A stretch of DNA of 64,000 nucleotides from Massiliimalia massiliensis (GCF_900155615.1 NZ_FUHT01000003.1:1-64000), one strand, 5' to 3'. Numbered from the stretch's first letter, positions 55,033-63,741 are shown. Program-made: numbers and translations. The notes: generated by a model from the sequence alone, not told the origin.

Positions 55033-55064
55033 TTCATATCGCTTTACTCGTTTTGATAACATTT
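55033..55064 (+). repeat. Direct repeat, island right end
   Basis: TTCATATCGCTTTA, 3 bases, GTTTTGATAACATTT. It matches the left repeat at 47276-47320 with one mismatch outside the 13-base spacing difference. Confidence 0.6.
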
Positions 55065-55111
55065 TTACAATAATTCGGGATTTTGTCACGGTTTTAAATG
55101 CTCCGGTTAAG

Positions 55112-55198
55112 AAACGAAAAAGAGCGTTGTTATCATAAAAATCCTGATAACAGCACTCCTAAAATAACAAAACGGCAGGAATTCTTATCCCTGCCGTA
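55112..55198 (-). terminator. Two tandem terminators
   Basis: Minus strand: first ACGGCAGG / CCTGCCGT then TTTTGTTATTTT (55163-55198). Then GAG-TGC-TGTTATCA / TGATAACA-ACG-CTC with TTTTT (55112-55160). With the tRNA terminator, three stops in a row protect the island side. Confidence 0.75.
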
Positions 55199-55214
55199 AG
55201 AGCATTCGAGTATG

Positions 55215-55250
55215 GAAAAACCGCATAAACACTGGGTTTATGCGGTTTCC
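55215..55250 (-). terminator. Terminator of tRNA-Ser
   Basis: Stem AAACCGCATAAAC / GTTTATGCGGTTT and T-run on the minus strand, directly after the tRNA. Confidence 0.9.
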
Positions 55251-55252
55251 GA

Positions 55253-55341
55253 TGGCGGAAGCGGTGGGATTCGAACCCACGAGCCCGTGAAGGCTACCTG
55301 ATTTCGAGTCAGGCCCGTTATGACCACTTCGATACGCTTCC
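55253..55341 (-). tRNA. tRNA-Ser(CGA)
   Basis: 89 nt including encoded CCA. Acceptor GGAAGCG / CGCTTCC, discriminator G, anticodon loop CTCGAAA (anticodon CGA), long variable arm, T-loop TTCGAAT. It reads UCG codons. A half-copy lies 160 bases upstream. Confidence 0.95.
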
Positions 55342-55498
55342 GTATATGTCAGCCCGCCATTTTCCTGATGTTTTTTGCAAAGAAAAAACTTTTGGAAAGA
55401 ACTGACGGAAAGAACAGCAAAATATTCGGTTTTTCGAACTGCGTGACCCCGCATAAATACTGGATTCTCAGTGGACAAAACTGACACTAATCCAATAA

Positions 55499-55544
55499 AT
55501 TTCGAGTCGTTCTCGTTATGACCACTTCGATACATCTCCGTATG
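55499..55544 (-). pseudogene. tRNA-Ser 5' half remnant
   Basis: Matches the 5' half of the neighbouring tRNA-Ser from ATAC just before the gene through the anticodon loop (TATCGAAGTGGTCATAACG identical, acceptor and anticodon stems altered). The 3' half is absent. A CCAGTATTTATGCGG piece at about 55449 (minus) resembles the true tRNA's terminator, so an entire tRNA unit was probably duplicated and decayed. Confidence 0.75.
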
Positions 55545-55691
55545 ACGACCATAATATTATATACTATTTTTTGCTTTGTTGCAAGGGCTTTTCTTGCAGT
55601 TTCTGATTGTCATTTTTAGCAGGGTATGATATAATGAGACTTAATAGCCTGCGGGCTGATTGAAAGAGATCGAAAAGATTGGAGTTACGAT

Positions 55692-56675
55692 ATGAATTTT
55701 TTGAAAAAAGCGGGAAGCATTGCGATTGCTGCAGCGCTGACCTCAGCTATACTGATGGGCTGTGGGGCGTCTGATTTAGATGCCACGGTTATGACAATCG
55801 ATGGAGAAGAGATTTCTAATGCGGAATACCGCTATTATTTTAACACGTTAAAGTCGAATTTTGACCAGGGGGATGAAAATTACTGGGAGGAAAATGAAGA
55901 TCAGATTGCCAGTCTCAAAACCCTGGCAAGCCAGTATCTGTTAAATTCCTACGCGGTCAGCCTGCTGGCGGAGGAAGAAGGCGTGGCGCTGACAGAGGAT
56001 GAAAAAAAGACAGTAGATGATACGATCCAGTCAATGATCGAGCAGTATGGCAGCGAAGAAAAGATGGAGGAAGCATTAGATCAAAGCAATCTGACCTCGG
56101 ATGTTTACCGGAAACTGATGGAAAACAACCTGCTCAGTGAAAAGCTATTCGAGCAGCTTTATGGGGATCAAATTCTGGAAAATGTCAATGATGAAAATTA
56201 TTTTTGTGCCAAGCATATTCTGGTGAAATTTGATGATGAGGACGCGAAGACGCACAAAGAAGAACTGGAGGCAGCCCAAAAACTGTTAAAACGCGCACAG
56301 GACGGCGAGGATTTCGACACGCTGATTGAGGAATATGGGGAAGATCCTGGCATGACAAGCACACCGCAGGGCTATTACTTTGATATCAATGGGCAAACTC
56401 CGGATGGCGGCGGGCTGGTCGAGGAGTTTTACAAAGCAACGCAAGCACTGGAAATCAACGGAATCAGCGATATTGTAGAAACGAGCTATGGCTACCATAT
56501 TATAAAGCGGATGCCGCTCGATATGGATTATATTGCGGAGAACAAGACGTCTTTTGCCAACGATGAAATCAACGAAGATTTTTCATCCAAGCTGGCTGCG
56601 GTTCAGGAAAAGCTGGATGTGGAATACAAGGGAACCTATAAAAAGATTTCCACAGACACCTATACAAAGAGCTAA
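55692..56675 (+). CDS. PrsA/SurA-like peptidyl-prolyl isomerase lipoprotein
   Basis: 327 residues. Lipobox LMGC (C24). A SurA-N-like helical chaperone domain (about 30-165) flanks a parvulin-type PPIase (about 172-272; CAKHILVKF ... YGYHIIK). Such foldases help exported proteins fold at the outer face of the membrane. GATTGGAG precedes ATG. Followed after 25 bases by an acetyltransferase. Confidence 0.92.
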   Translation: MNFLKKAGSIAIAAALTSAILMGCGASDLDATVMTIDGEEISNAEYRYYFNTLKSNFDQGDENYWEENEDQIASLKTLASQYLLNSYAVSLLAEEEGVALTEDEKKTVDDTIQSMIEQYGSEEKMEEALDQSNLTSDVYRKLMENNLLSEKLFEQLYGDQILENVNDENYFCAKHILVKFDDEDAKTHKEELEAAQKLLKRAQDGEDFDTLIEEYGEDPGMTSTPQGYYFDINGQTPDGGGLVEEFYKATQALEINGISDIVETSYGYHIIKRMPLDMDYIAENKTSFANDEINEDFSSKLAAVQEKLDVEYKGTYKKISTDTYTKS

Positions 56676-56700
56676 TCAGGCCGAAAACGGGGAAACGCAG

Positions 56701-57183
56701 ATGATCACGATTCGTCCATACGGCCCATCGGATAGCCGGATGACTATGGAGCTTTTTTATGAAACCGTTCACACGGTCAATGCCAGGGATTATTCCCAAG
56801 CGCAGCTCAATGTCTGGGCGCCGCCGGACCGGGATGAAACGGAATGGAATCATTCCCTGCTCGCGCATGATACACTGGTTGCGGAAGAGGACGGACGGTT
56901 GGTTGGATTTGCCGATCTGGGAGAAAACGGATACCTTGATCGGCTCTATGTTCATTCCGCCTTTCAGGGCAGGGGCGTTGCCCGCAGATTGCTCGAGAGA
57001 ATAGAGGAGAAAGCGAGAGCCGATCGAGCAGACCGGATTTATACCTTCGCCTCGATCACTGCAAGGGGTTTCTTTGAGCATTGCGGTTTTGCGGTGCTTC
57101 ACGAAAACATCGTTGACCGGAGCGGCGTAAAGCTTTTAAATTTTTTAATGCAAAAGAGTTTGAGTAAACATAAAGAGGGATGA
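56701..57183 (+). CDS. GNAT family N-acetyltransferase
   Basis: 160 residues starting MITIRPYGPSD, with GGGGAAACGCAG upstream; a longer ORF would run far into the foldase gene. Motif A FQGRGVARRLLE (about 93) binds acetyl-CoA and the tail RGFFEHCGFAVL is motif B, as in YafP/ElaA-like enzymes. Substrate unknown. The last codons are part of a large hairpin shared with mntP. Confidence 0.87.
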   Translation: MITIRPYGPSDSRMTMELFYETVHTVNARDYSQAQLNVWAPPDRDETEWNHSLLAHDTLVAEEDGRLVGFADLGENGYLDRLYVHSAFQGRGVARRLLERIEEKARADRADRIYTFASITARGFFEHCGFAVLHENIVDRSGVKLLNFLMQKSLSKHKEG

Positions 57184-57212
57184 AATTCATTTCATCCCTC
57201 TTTATGTTTACT
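57163..57212. terminator. Bidirectional terminator inside both gene ends
   Basis: 25-bp arms matching at 24 positions (AGTAAACATAAAGAGGGATG...). The left arm encodes the end of the acetyltransferase and the right arm covers the stop of mntP. Confidence 0.9.
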
Positions 57213-57765
57213 GGAAAAGGCCGCTCAATAATGTTTTCACTGCAATTCCCAAAAGCAGCAGGCCGCCGAAAATCCCTGCTTTTTTATTCAGGATTGTTCC
57301 AACCTTGTGTCCGAAATAGACTGCAATAAAAGAAATGATAAAGGTGGTTGCGGCAATCAAGGAGGCGGAGACAAAAATATTGACCTTCATTGCACTAAAG
57401 CTGACACCGACAGCCAGGGCATCGATACTGGTTGCGATTGCCTGCACCAGAAGCAGCCGGAAGGTCATTTTTTTACATACGACCGCTTCTTCCTCCGTCA
57501 CCGCATCATAGATCATTTTACCGCCCAGCAGCAAGAAGATGACCGATACAACCCAAAAGCTGTACTGGGAGAAAAGGCCGACAAATAAAGAGCCGGCAAA
57601 ATAACCGATGATCGGCATCATACCCTGGAAAATCCCAAAGAAGAGCGCGTCGGCCAGGGCATGCCGCGGCTTTAGCGGGTTGGTGCACATCCCGTTTGAG
57701 ATAGATACGCAGCAGGCGTCCATAGAGAGTCCAATCCCGATTACAATAACTTCAAATATCCCCAT
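57208..57765 (-). CDS. mntP: Manganese efflux pump MntP
   Basis: 185 residues, six transmembrane helices in two inverted halves. The Asp motifs GLSMDACCVS (about 12-21) and ATSIDALAVG (about 110-119) are the conserved metal sites. It exports Mn2+. No yybP-ykoY riboswitch is found upstream, only 135 bases before tgt ends. Confidence 0.92.
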   Translation of the reverse strand: MGIFEVIVIGIGLSMDACCVSISNGMCTNPLKPRHALADALFFGIFQGMMPIIGYFAGSLFVGLFSQYSFWVVSVIFLLLGGKMIYDAVTEEEAVVCKKMTFRLLLVQAIATSIDALAVGVSFSAMKVNIFVSASLIAATTFIISFIAVYFGHKVGTILNKKAGIFGGLLLLGIAVKTLLSGLFQ

Positions 57766-57900
57766 ATCTGTTCATAGTCCTTTCTGAAAGTGCCGCGAGA
57801 ACAAGGGCTTTTCATCACATTCGGCCGCTTTGTTTTATCAGGGAATCCCAATTCAGCTCGGATAACCCATATATTTTATGAAGCATATCCAGGCGTTATG

Positions 57901-59031
57901 CTAGATTCTGGTATCAAGAAGGGTGGAATACCTGTCGCGGAATTCCGGGAAAGTTCCCTGTTCCAGGGCTTCGCGGATTTTTTCCATCAGCGTATTGTAA
58001 AAATAAAGATTATGCATGACGGCAAGCCGCATTGCCAGCATTTCGTTTGCCTTAAAGAGATGGCGGAGATATGCCTTGGAATGGCGGCGGCAGGTTGGGC
58101 AATCGCATTCCTCGTCGATCGGGGTATCATCCTTTTGGTATTTGGCGTTCATAATATTCCGGATACCGCTCCAGGTGTTCAGATGCCCGTGCCGTGCGTT
58201 TCGGCTGGGCATAACACAGTCAAACAGGTCAACACCGCGTGCCACTGCTTCTATAATGTTTCCCGGCGTTCCCACTCCCATCAGGTAGCGCGGCTTGCCG
58301 GCGGGCATAAAAGGCTCTACCATATCGATGATATGGTACATCTCTTCTGTTGATTCGCCGACCGCCAGGCCGCCGATTGCATAGCCGTCAAGATCCAGCT
58401 TGGCGATTTCCTGCATGTGGGCGATCCGAAGATCCTCAAAGACGCAGCCCTGGTTGATTCCAAACAGCATCTGATGCTTGTTGATGGTATCGTGCCGGGC
58501 GTTCAGACGCTCCATTTCGTCCTTGCAGCGGTACAGCCATCGGGTAGTCCGTTCGCAGGAATGCTTGGAGTATTCATGGGTGGATGGATTCTCGACACAT
58601 TCGTCAAAGGCCATTGCGATGGTAGAAGCCAGATGGGACTGGATGCGCATGCTTTCTTCCGGCCCCATAAAAATTTTTCTGCCGTCTACATGAGAGTTGA
58701 AATAAACGCCCTCTTCCTTAATTTTCCTGAGAGAGGCGAGCGAGAACACCTGGAATCCGCCGCTGTCAGTCAGGATGGGACGCTCCCAGCCCATAAAACG
58801 ATGCAGTCCGCCGAGCTCATAAATCAGATCATCTCCCGGGCGTACATGGAGATGGTAGGTGTTGCAGAGCTCCACCTGGCATTTGAGATCAACCAGGTCA
58901 TAGGAGGAAATTCCGCCCTTGATTGCGGCGGCAGTTCCTACATTCATAAATGCGGGAGTTTGAACCGTTCCATGAACCGTTTTGAATTCTCCCCTGCGGG
59001 CATGTCCGTTTTTGGTTAATAAGGTGTACAT
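57901..59031 (-). CDS. tgt: Queuine tRNA-ribosyltransferase
   Basis: 376 residues. TIM-barrel enzyme exchanging guanine-34 for preQ1 in GUN-anticodon tRNAs. DSGGFQVFSL (about 89) holds the general Asp, LFDCVMPSRNARHG (about 255) the nucleophile Asp, and CDCPTCRRHSKAYLRHL (about 310) zinc ligands. AAAGGAACTG precedes ATG. queA lies directly upstream. Confidence 0.96.
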   Translation of the reverse strand: MYTLLTKNGHARRGEFKTVHGTVQTPAFMNVGTAAAIKGGISSYDLVDLKCQVELCNTYHLHVRPGDDLIYELGGLHRFMGWERPILTDSGGFQVFSLASLRKIKEEGVYFNSHVDGRKIFMGPEESMRIQSHLASTIAMAFDECVENPSTHEYSKHSCERTTRWLYRCKDEMERLNARHDTINKHQMLFGINQGCVFEDLRIAHMQEIAKLDLDGYAIGGLAVGESTEEMYHIIDMVEPFMPAGKPRYLMGVGTPGNIIEAVARGVDLFDCVMPSRNARHGHLNTWSGIRNIMNAKYQKDDTPIDEECDCPTCRRHSKAYLRHLFKANEMLAMRLAVMHNLYFYNTLMEKIREALEQGTFPEFRDRYSTLLDTRI

Positions 59032-59091
59032 AACAGTTCCTTTCTATCATATCATTTGTTCGGCTGCTTTTATCTGCTTTATCCTGCCTGC

Positions 59092-60120
59092 TTAGATGAC
59101 CAGCATTGCATCTCCAAAGCTAAAGAACCGGTACCGGTCTGCTACGGCTGCCTGATAGGCCGCCATTGTATGGTCATATCCGGCGAAAGCGCTGACCAGC
59201 ATAATCAGCGTGCTTTCCGGGAGATGGAAATTGGTAATTAATCCGTCCAGCACCTTGAATTGATAACCCGGATAAATGAAAATATCGGTATATCCTTCAC
59301 ACTCCTCGATTGCGCCATTGCAGAAGGTCGCGACGCTCTCCAGCGTCCGGCAGCTGGTAGTCCCGACCGCGATCACCCGTCCGCCGTTTTCCTTGGTTTT
59401 ACGGATGAGATCAGCGGTTTCCTGCGGCAGGAAATAATGCTCAGAATGCATTTTGTGGTTGTTTATGTCGTCCGCCTTGACCGGGCGGAAGGTTCCCAGC
59501 CCGACATGAAGGGTCACTTCTGCTATCGAGACGCCCTTGCCGCGGAGTTTGTCCATCAGTTCAGCGGTGAAATGCAGACCGGCTGTCGGCGCCGCGGCGG
59601 AACCCAGTTCCTTGGAATAAACGGTTTGATAGCGTTCCTTGTCCTGGAGCTTTTCGGTAATATAGGGCGGAAGCGGCATTTGGCCGATCTGATCGAGCGT
59701 GCTGAAAAAGTCCTTTTCGCAGGAAAATCGGATCAAACGGTTGCCGTCCTCCTGAACCCTTTCCACCGCGCCGTGCAGAAGCCCGTTGCCAAACACGAAT
59801 TTTGCGCCTTCCTTGCAGCGCCTGCCCGGCTTGACCAGGCATTCCCACAGAAGCTGCTCCTTTTGCTCCAGCAGCAAAAGCTCCATCGCCACGCCGGTAT
59901 CCTCCTTCGTCCCATAAAGCCGAGCGGGCAGGACACGGGAATTATTGACTACCAGCAGATCGCCGGGATTAAGAAGATGAAGCACGTCATAAAAATGGAG
60001 GTGGCTCAAGCTTCCGTTCTTCCGGTCAAGCACCATCAAACGGGAATGATCCCGCGGCTCGACCGGGGTTTGCGCGATCAGTTCCTGGGGTAGGTCGTAA
60101 TAAAAATCGCTGGTTTTCAT
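59092..60120 (-). CDS. queA: tRNA preQ1(34) S-adenosylmethionine ribosyltransferase-isomerase
   Basis: 342 residues. It converts preQ1 in tRNA to epoxyqueuosine using the ribose of SAM, the step after Tgt. [24 protein letters not shown] at the N-terminus, GLHFT (about 177) and HVGLGTF are typical. ATG at 60120 (MKTSDF) is preferred over TTG at 60141. tgt follows after 60 bases on the same strand. Confidence 0.95.
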   Translation of the reverse strand: MKTSDFYYDLPQELIAQTPVEPRDHSRLMVLDRKNGSLSHLHFYDVLHLLNPGDLLVVNNSRVLPARLYGTKEDTGVAMELLLLEQKEQLLWECLVKPGRRCKEGAKFVFGNGLLHGAVERVQEDGNRLIRFSCEKDFFSTLDQIGQMPLPPYITEKLQDKERYQTVYSKELGSAAAPTAGLHFTAELMDKLRGKGVSIAEVTLHVGLGTFRPVKADDINNHKMHSEHYFLPQETADLIRKTKENGGRVIAVGTTSCRTLESVATFCNGAIEECEGYTDIFIYPGYQFKVLDGLITNFHLPESTLIMLVSAFAGYDHTMAAYQAAVADRYRFFSFGDAMLVI

Positions 60121-60278
60121 CTTTGGATCATATCCTTTCAAATTTCGGAATCCGCTATATTTTCAGAAAAATCATCCGAAAAGCAAAAAAACAGGAAACC
60201 TTTTCTCGTCAATCCGCATATGATAGAATTGACCGTTTGAATAAAAAATAGAAGAAATGGAAAAAATAAACGAAAGAA

Positions 60279-60307
60279 TTGACAGGCAAAACGTTCGGTG
60301 ATATTAT
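60279..60307 (+). promoter_or_regulatory. Promoter of lysine operon
   Basis: TTGACA (60279-60284), 17 bp, TATTAT (60302-60307), about 20 bases before the riboswitch. Confidence 0.7.
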
Positions 60308-60328
60308 TATAATAGTTAAATAGAAAAC

Positions 60329-60500
60329 GGATAGAGGTCGCGGATTTTATTAGTAAAACAAAGGAGACTGCCGAAGTCGTTTGAGTTTGTGTTGAAAGGA
60401 AAATTTGCCGAAGGGGAACTGCAAACGGCAGCCGTTCGCCCTGATTCTATATTTAAGAGATATAGAATTGTCATCAGTTATTGATGGAGAGCTATCGACA
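60329..60500 (+). promoter_or_regulatory. Lysine riboswitch (L-box)
   Basis: GATAGAGGTCGCGG ... AGTA at the 5' side, TGAAAGG ... TTGCCGAAG in the middle, and TGTCA ... TGGAGAGCTATC at the 3' side match the L-box consensus; GATAG/CTATC closes P1. With lysine bound, the downstream terminator forms and asd-dapA-dapB is switched off. Confidence 0.93.
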
Positions 60501-60556
60501 AAAAAGAAATACGAAACAGACAGTGTCGTCAACTTTTCCATTATATAATAAGATGA

Positions 60557-60580
60557 GCCGGTTTTCAACCGGTTTTTTTC
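60557..60580 (+). terminator. Riboswitch-controlled terminator
   Basis: Stem CCGGTT / AACCGG, three-base loop, seven T, between the lysine riboswitch and asd. Confidence 0.9.
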
Positions 60581-60736
60581 ATATTTATAGTGGGTTATAA
60601 GGGGATACATTTGGCAACATTCACCTGCTTTCGCATGGATTGGAAAGACAAAGTTTGAAAGCACAGCCTTTCAAACAGGGAACCTGCATTATTTCACTGG
60701 AAATGCAGGTTCGGGAAGAAAGGAATGGTAAGAAAG

Positions 60737-61816
60737 ATGAAACATTATAACGTTGGGATCATCGGCGCAACCGGGATGGTTGGACAGAGGTTTGCGACCC
60801 TTCTTGAAAACCACCCATGGTTTACTGTTACCGCTCTGGCGGCCTCTGCGCGCAGTGCCGGAAAAACATATCAGGCCGCGGTCGGCGGCCGTTGGGCAAT
60901 GACAACTCCGATGCCGGAGTCCATGAAGGATATGGTTGTGATGGACGCGGCGAAGGATATTGAAAAAGTCGCGTCTCTGGCGGACTTTGTGTTCTGCGCT
61001 GTAGACATGAAAAAGGATGAGATCCGCGCGCTGGAGGAAGCATATGCTAAGGCAGAATGCCCGGTGGTATCCAACAATTCCGCACATCGCCACACACCGG
61101 ATGTTCCGATGGTGGTACCGGAAATCAACGCGGATCATACTGCAATTATTAAGGCGCAGAGAAAACGCCTGGGAACAAAGAAGGGCTTTGTCGCTGTAAA
61201 ATCCAACTGTTCCCTCCAGAGCTATGTGCCGGCGCTCCATCCATTGATGGGATATGGCATTACAAAAGCTTTGGCATGTACTTATCAGGCGATTTCCGGG
61301 GCAGGAAAAACTTTTGAGAGATGGCCGGAAATGGTCGACAATCTGATCCCGTATATCGGCGGGGAAGAGGAAAAATCTGAGAAGGAGCCGTTAAAGCTCT
61401 GGGGAAAAATTGAAGGCGACATCATTGTGGACGCGAAGGGCCCTGCAATTACGACCCAGTGCCTGCGTGTTCCTGTCAGCGACGGGCATACTGCAGCGGT
61501 ATTCGTATCCTTTGACCGCAAACCGTCGATAGAAGAAATCAAGGAAAAATGGGCAGCCTTTAGCGGGGAGGCGCAGCGGCTGAATCTGCCGAGCGCGCCG
61601 AAACAGTTCCTGCACTATTTCGAGGAGCCGGACCGCCCGCAGATTAAATCGGAGCGGATGCTGGAAAACGGCATGGCTGTTTCGATCGGACGTTTAAGAG
61701 AAGACAGCCAGTATGACTATAAATTCGTATGCATGTCACATAACACTCTGCGCGGCGCTGCAGGCGGGGCGGTTTTGCTCGCTGAACTACTGGCGGCACA
61801 GGGTTATATGGACTAG
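60737..61816 (+). CDS. asd: Aspartate-semialdehyde dehydrogenase
   Basis: 359 residues starting MKHYNVGIIGATGMVGQRF (NADP-binding GATGMVG). The catalytic Cys lies in VKSNCSLQ (about 155), the archaeal/fungal-type signature rather than the proteobacterial one. It reduces aspartyl phosphate to the semialdehyde for lysine, threonine and methionine. First gene of the riboswitch-controlled operon. An in-frame ATG 12 bases earlier abuts AAAGGA. Confidence 0.95.
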   Translation: MKHYNVGIIGATGMVGQRFATLLENHPWFTVTALAASARSAGKTYQAAVGGRWAMTTPMPESMKDMVVMDAAKDIEKVASLADFVFCAVDMKKDEIRALEEAYAKAECPVVSNNSAHRHTPDVPMVVPEINADHTAIIKAQRKRLGTKKGFVAVKSNCSLQSYVPALHPLMGYGITKALACTYQAISGAGKTFERWPEMVDNLIPYIGGEEEKSEKEPLKLWGKIEGDIIVDAKGPAITTQCLRVPVSDGHTAAVFVSFDRKPSIEEIKEKWAAFSGEAQRLNLPSAPKQFLHYFEEPDRPQIKSERMLENGMAVSIGRLREDSQYDYKFVCMSHNTLRGAAGGAVLLAELLAAQGYMD

Positions 61817-61923
61817 GCCGGGCGCTGAACAGAAAGCGCTCAAACATGTGCACCGTGCCGGATGGCACAGAATTCTAAAAGCAGATACGCTTTGTCTGCT
61901 TTCTGAAAGGAATGATCATTTCT

Positions 61924-62814
61924 ATGAAGAAAAGAATCTTTACAGGTGCGGGCGTCGCGATTATCACGCCGATGAATCCGGATATGTCTGTAAATTTCGA
62001 TAAACTGGGCGAACTCATTAATTTCCAGATTGAAAATGGGACAGATTCCATTATCATCTGCGGAACTACCGGCGAAGGCTCTACCCTGACGGATGCGGAG
62101 CATCGCGAAGCGATTCGGGCTGCGGTGCAGTATACAGCCGGCCGGGTGCCGGTGGTGGCCGGAACCGGAAGCAACGATACGGCCTATGCGGTTTCCTTGT
62201 CAAAGGAAGCGGAACAGCTTGGCGCGGACGGCCTTTTGCTGGTGACGCCATATTACAACAAGACCTCCCAGCGCGGTCTGGTTGAGCATTATAAGAAAAT
62301 TGCCGGAAGCGTTTCTCTGCCGATTATCCTTTACAGCGTGCAGAGCCGGACCGGGGTGAACATTGCGCCGGAAACCTGCTATGAGCTGTCAAAGATTGAG
62401 AATATCGTCGCGGTGAAGGAAGCGAGCGGGAACATTTCACAGGTCGCTAAAATCCGTCATCTCTGCGGAGACGACCTGGATATCTATTCCGGCAATGACG
62501 ACCAGATTGTGCCGCTTCTGTCTTTGGGCGGGATTGGCGTTATTTCGGTGCTGTCCAACATTATGCCGAAGGAAACGCACGATATCTGCCAGCTTTATTT
62601 TGATGGTAAGGTTACGGAAAGCGCCCAGCTTCAGTTAAAGCTGCTGGATATCGCCAACAAGTTGTTCCTGGATGTCAACCCGATCCCGGTGAAGGAAGCG
62701 ATGAACCTGATGGGGATGAATGTCGGCGAGTGCAGACTGCCGCTCTACCGGATGGATGACCATTCCATTGAAGTACTCAAGAAGGCCTTGCAGGATGCCG
62801 GCCTGGTAAAATAA
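61924..62814 (+). CDS. dapA: 4-hydroxy-tetrahydrodipicolinate synthase
   Basis: 296-residue (beta/alpha)8 class I aldolase. GTTGEGSTL (about 44) binds pyruvate's carboxylate, Tyr in YYNKTSQ (about 106) and Schiff-base Lys in AVKEASGN (about 161) are catalytic. It condenses pyruvate with aspartate semialdehyde. It follows asd after about 100 bases. A strong terminator lies just after the stop codon although dapB follows. Confidence 0.95.
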   Translation: MKKRIFTGAGVAIITPMNPDMSVNFDKLGELINFQIENGTDSIIICGTTGEGSTLTDAEHREAIRAAVQYTAGRVPVVAGTGSNDTAYAVSLSKEAEQLGADGLLLVTPYYNKTSQRGLVEHYKKIAGSVSLPIILYSVQSRTGVNIAPETCYELSKIENIVAVKEASGNISQVAKIRHLCGDDLDIYSGNDDQIVPLLSLGGIGVISVLSNIMPKETHDICQLYFDGKVTESAQLQLKLLDIANKLFLDVNPIPVKEAMNLMGMNVGECRLPLYRMDDHSIEVLKKALQDAGLVK

Positions 62815-62821
62815 AAAGGGG

Positions 62822-62852
62822 AATCTGCACATAAGCTATGTGCAGATTTTTT
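62822..62852 (+). terminator. Intra-operon terminator dapA-dapB
   Basis: Perfect 12-bp stem AATCTGCACATA / TATGTGCAGATT, three-base loop, six T, lying eight bases after the dapA stop and 38 before the dapB start. Confidence 0.92.
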
Positions 62853-62889
62853 CCATTACGTGTTTGAAGGAAAAGGAAAGGGAAAAATT

Positions 62890-63639
62890 ATGACCAGTAT
62901 ATTATTGAGCGGTGCAAACGGCAAAATGGGAAGGGTGATCAGCCGTTGTGTAGAAGAACGTCCGGATTGCCGGATTGCCGCCGGGATTGATTTAAACACC
63001 AATCCCTACAGCGATTTTCCAATCTATTCCTCTTGGCAGGACTGCGGAGAGAAGGCAGATGTGATTATCGATTTTTCCAATCCTGCCGCGCTGGAGGGGA
63101 TTCTCTCCTATGCGAAACAGGAAAAAATTCCGGCAGTCATTGCGACGACAGGCTTTCAGCCCGGTCAGATTCAGATGATCCGGGAGGCGGCTCAGGAAAT
63201 CCCGGTATTTTTCTCCTTTAATATGTCCCTGGGGGTAAATTTGCTGGTTTCGCTGGCAAAGAAGGCTGCTGAGGTGCTGGGCGGGCAGTTCGACATTGAG
63301 ATTATCGAAAAGCATCACAACCAGAAAATTGACGCCCCGAGCGGAACCGCTCTGATGCTGGCCGACGCGATTAACGATACCATGGATCATACCCAGAAAT
63401 ATATGTACGACCGTCATGCCCAGCGCAAAAAGAGGGATAAAAATGAGATCGGGATTCATGCTGTCCGGGGCGGAACAATCGTCGGGGAGCACGAGGTGAT
63501 TTTTGCAGGCCATGACGAAATACTTTCGTTAAAGCATCAGGCTATGTCCAAGGAAATATTTGCAGTCGGCGCGGTAAATGCGGCGGTTTTTTTAAAGAGC
63601 CAGCCGGCAGGACTTTATGATATGAGCAAGATGGTGTAG
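62890..63639 (+). CDS. dapB: 4-hydroxy-tetrahydrodipicolinate reductase
   Basis: 249 residues starting MTSILLSGANGKMGR (nucleotide-binding GxxGxMG). EKHHNQKIDAPSGTA (about 138) is the DapB signature with catalytic His and Lys. It uses NAD(P)H in diaminopimelate/lysine synthesis. GGAAAGGGAAAAATT precedes ATG; no clear promoter is seen after the intra-operon terminator, so expression may depend on read-through. Confidence 0.95.
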   Translation: MTSILLSGANGKMGRVISRCVEERPDCRIAAGIDLNTNPYSDFPIYSSWQDCGEKADVIIDFSNPAALEGILSYAKQEKIPAVIATTGFQPGQIQMIREAAQEIPVFFSFNMSLGVNLLVSLAKKAAEVLGGQFDIEIIEKHHNQKIDAPSGTALMLADAINDTMDHTQKYMYDRHAQRKKRDKNEIGIHAVRGGTIVGEHEVIFAGHDEILSLKHQAMSKEIFAVGAVNAAVFLKSQPAGLYDMSKMV

Positions 63640-63741
63640 TCTTTGGACTGAAGCCTGTGGAAATTATTTTGCGGATAAAATCAGTTCTGTGACCAGAAGA
63701 AAGGAAGTGCTTTCGCAGGGACGGAAGCTGTGGTGATCAAG

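Larger units (their letters stand above)
47276..55064. mobile_element. Accessory redox island bounded by direct repeats
   Basis: The segment carries a ten-gene minus-strand redox operon, one LysR gene, a truncated gene at its left edge and a frameshifted gene inside. Gapped direct repeats lie at both ends, and a tRNA-Ser gene with a partial copy lies just beyond the right end. No integrase or transposase is visible, so this would be an immobile remnant or a region exchanged by homologous recombination. Confidence 0.45.
54676..55252. other. Non-coding gap with repeat and stacked terminators
   Basis: No credible gene. It holds the lysR upstream region, the right direct repeat (55033-55064) and minus-strand hairpin terminators at about 55112-55160 and 55163-55198. 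An 85-codon plus-strand ORF (54799-55056) lacks a ribosome site and family-like sequence. Confidence 0.6.

Noticed and set aside
54799-55056. 85-codon plus-strand ORF in the gap next to lysR
   Set aside because: No ribosome site, no recognisable sequence, Leu/Cys-rich AT-driven composition.
57766-57900. Possible yybP-ykoY Mn2+ riboswitch upstream of mntP
   Set aside because: The gap is too short and lacks the conserved loops.
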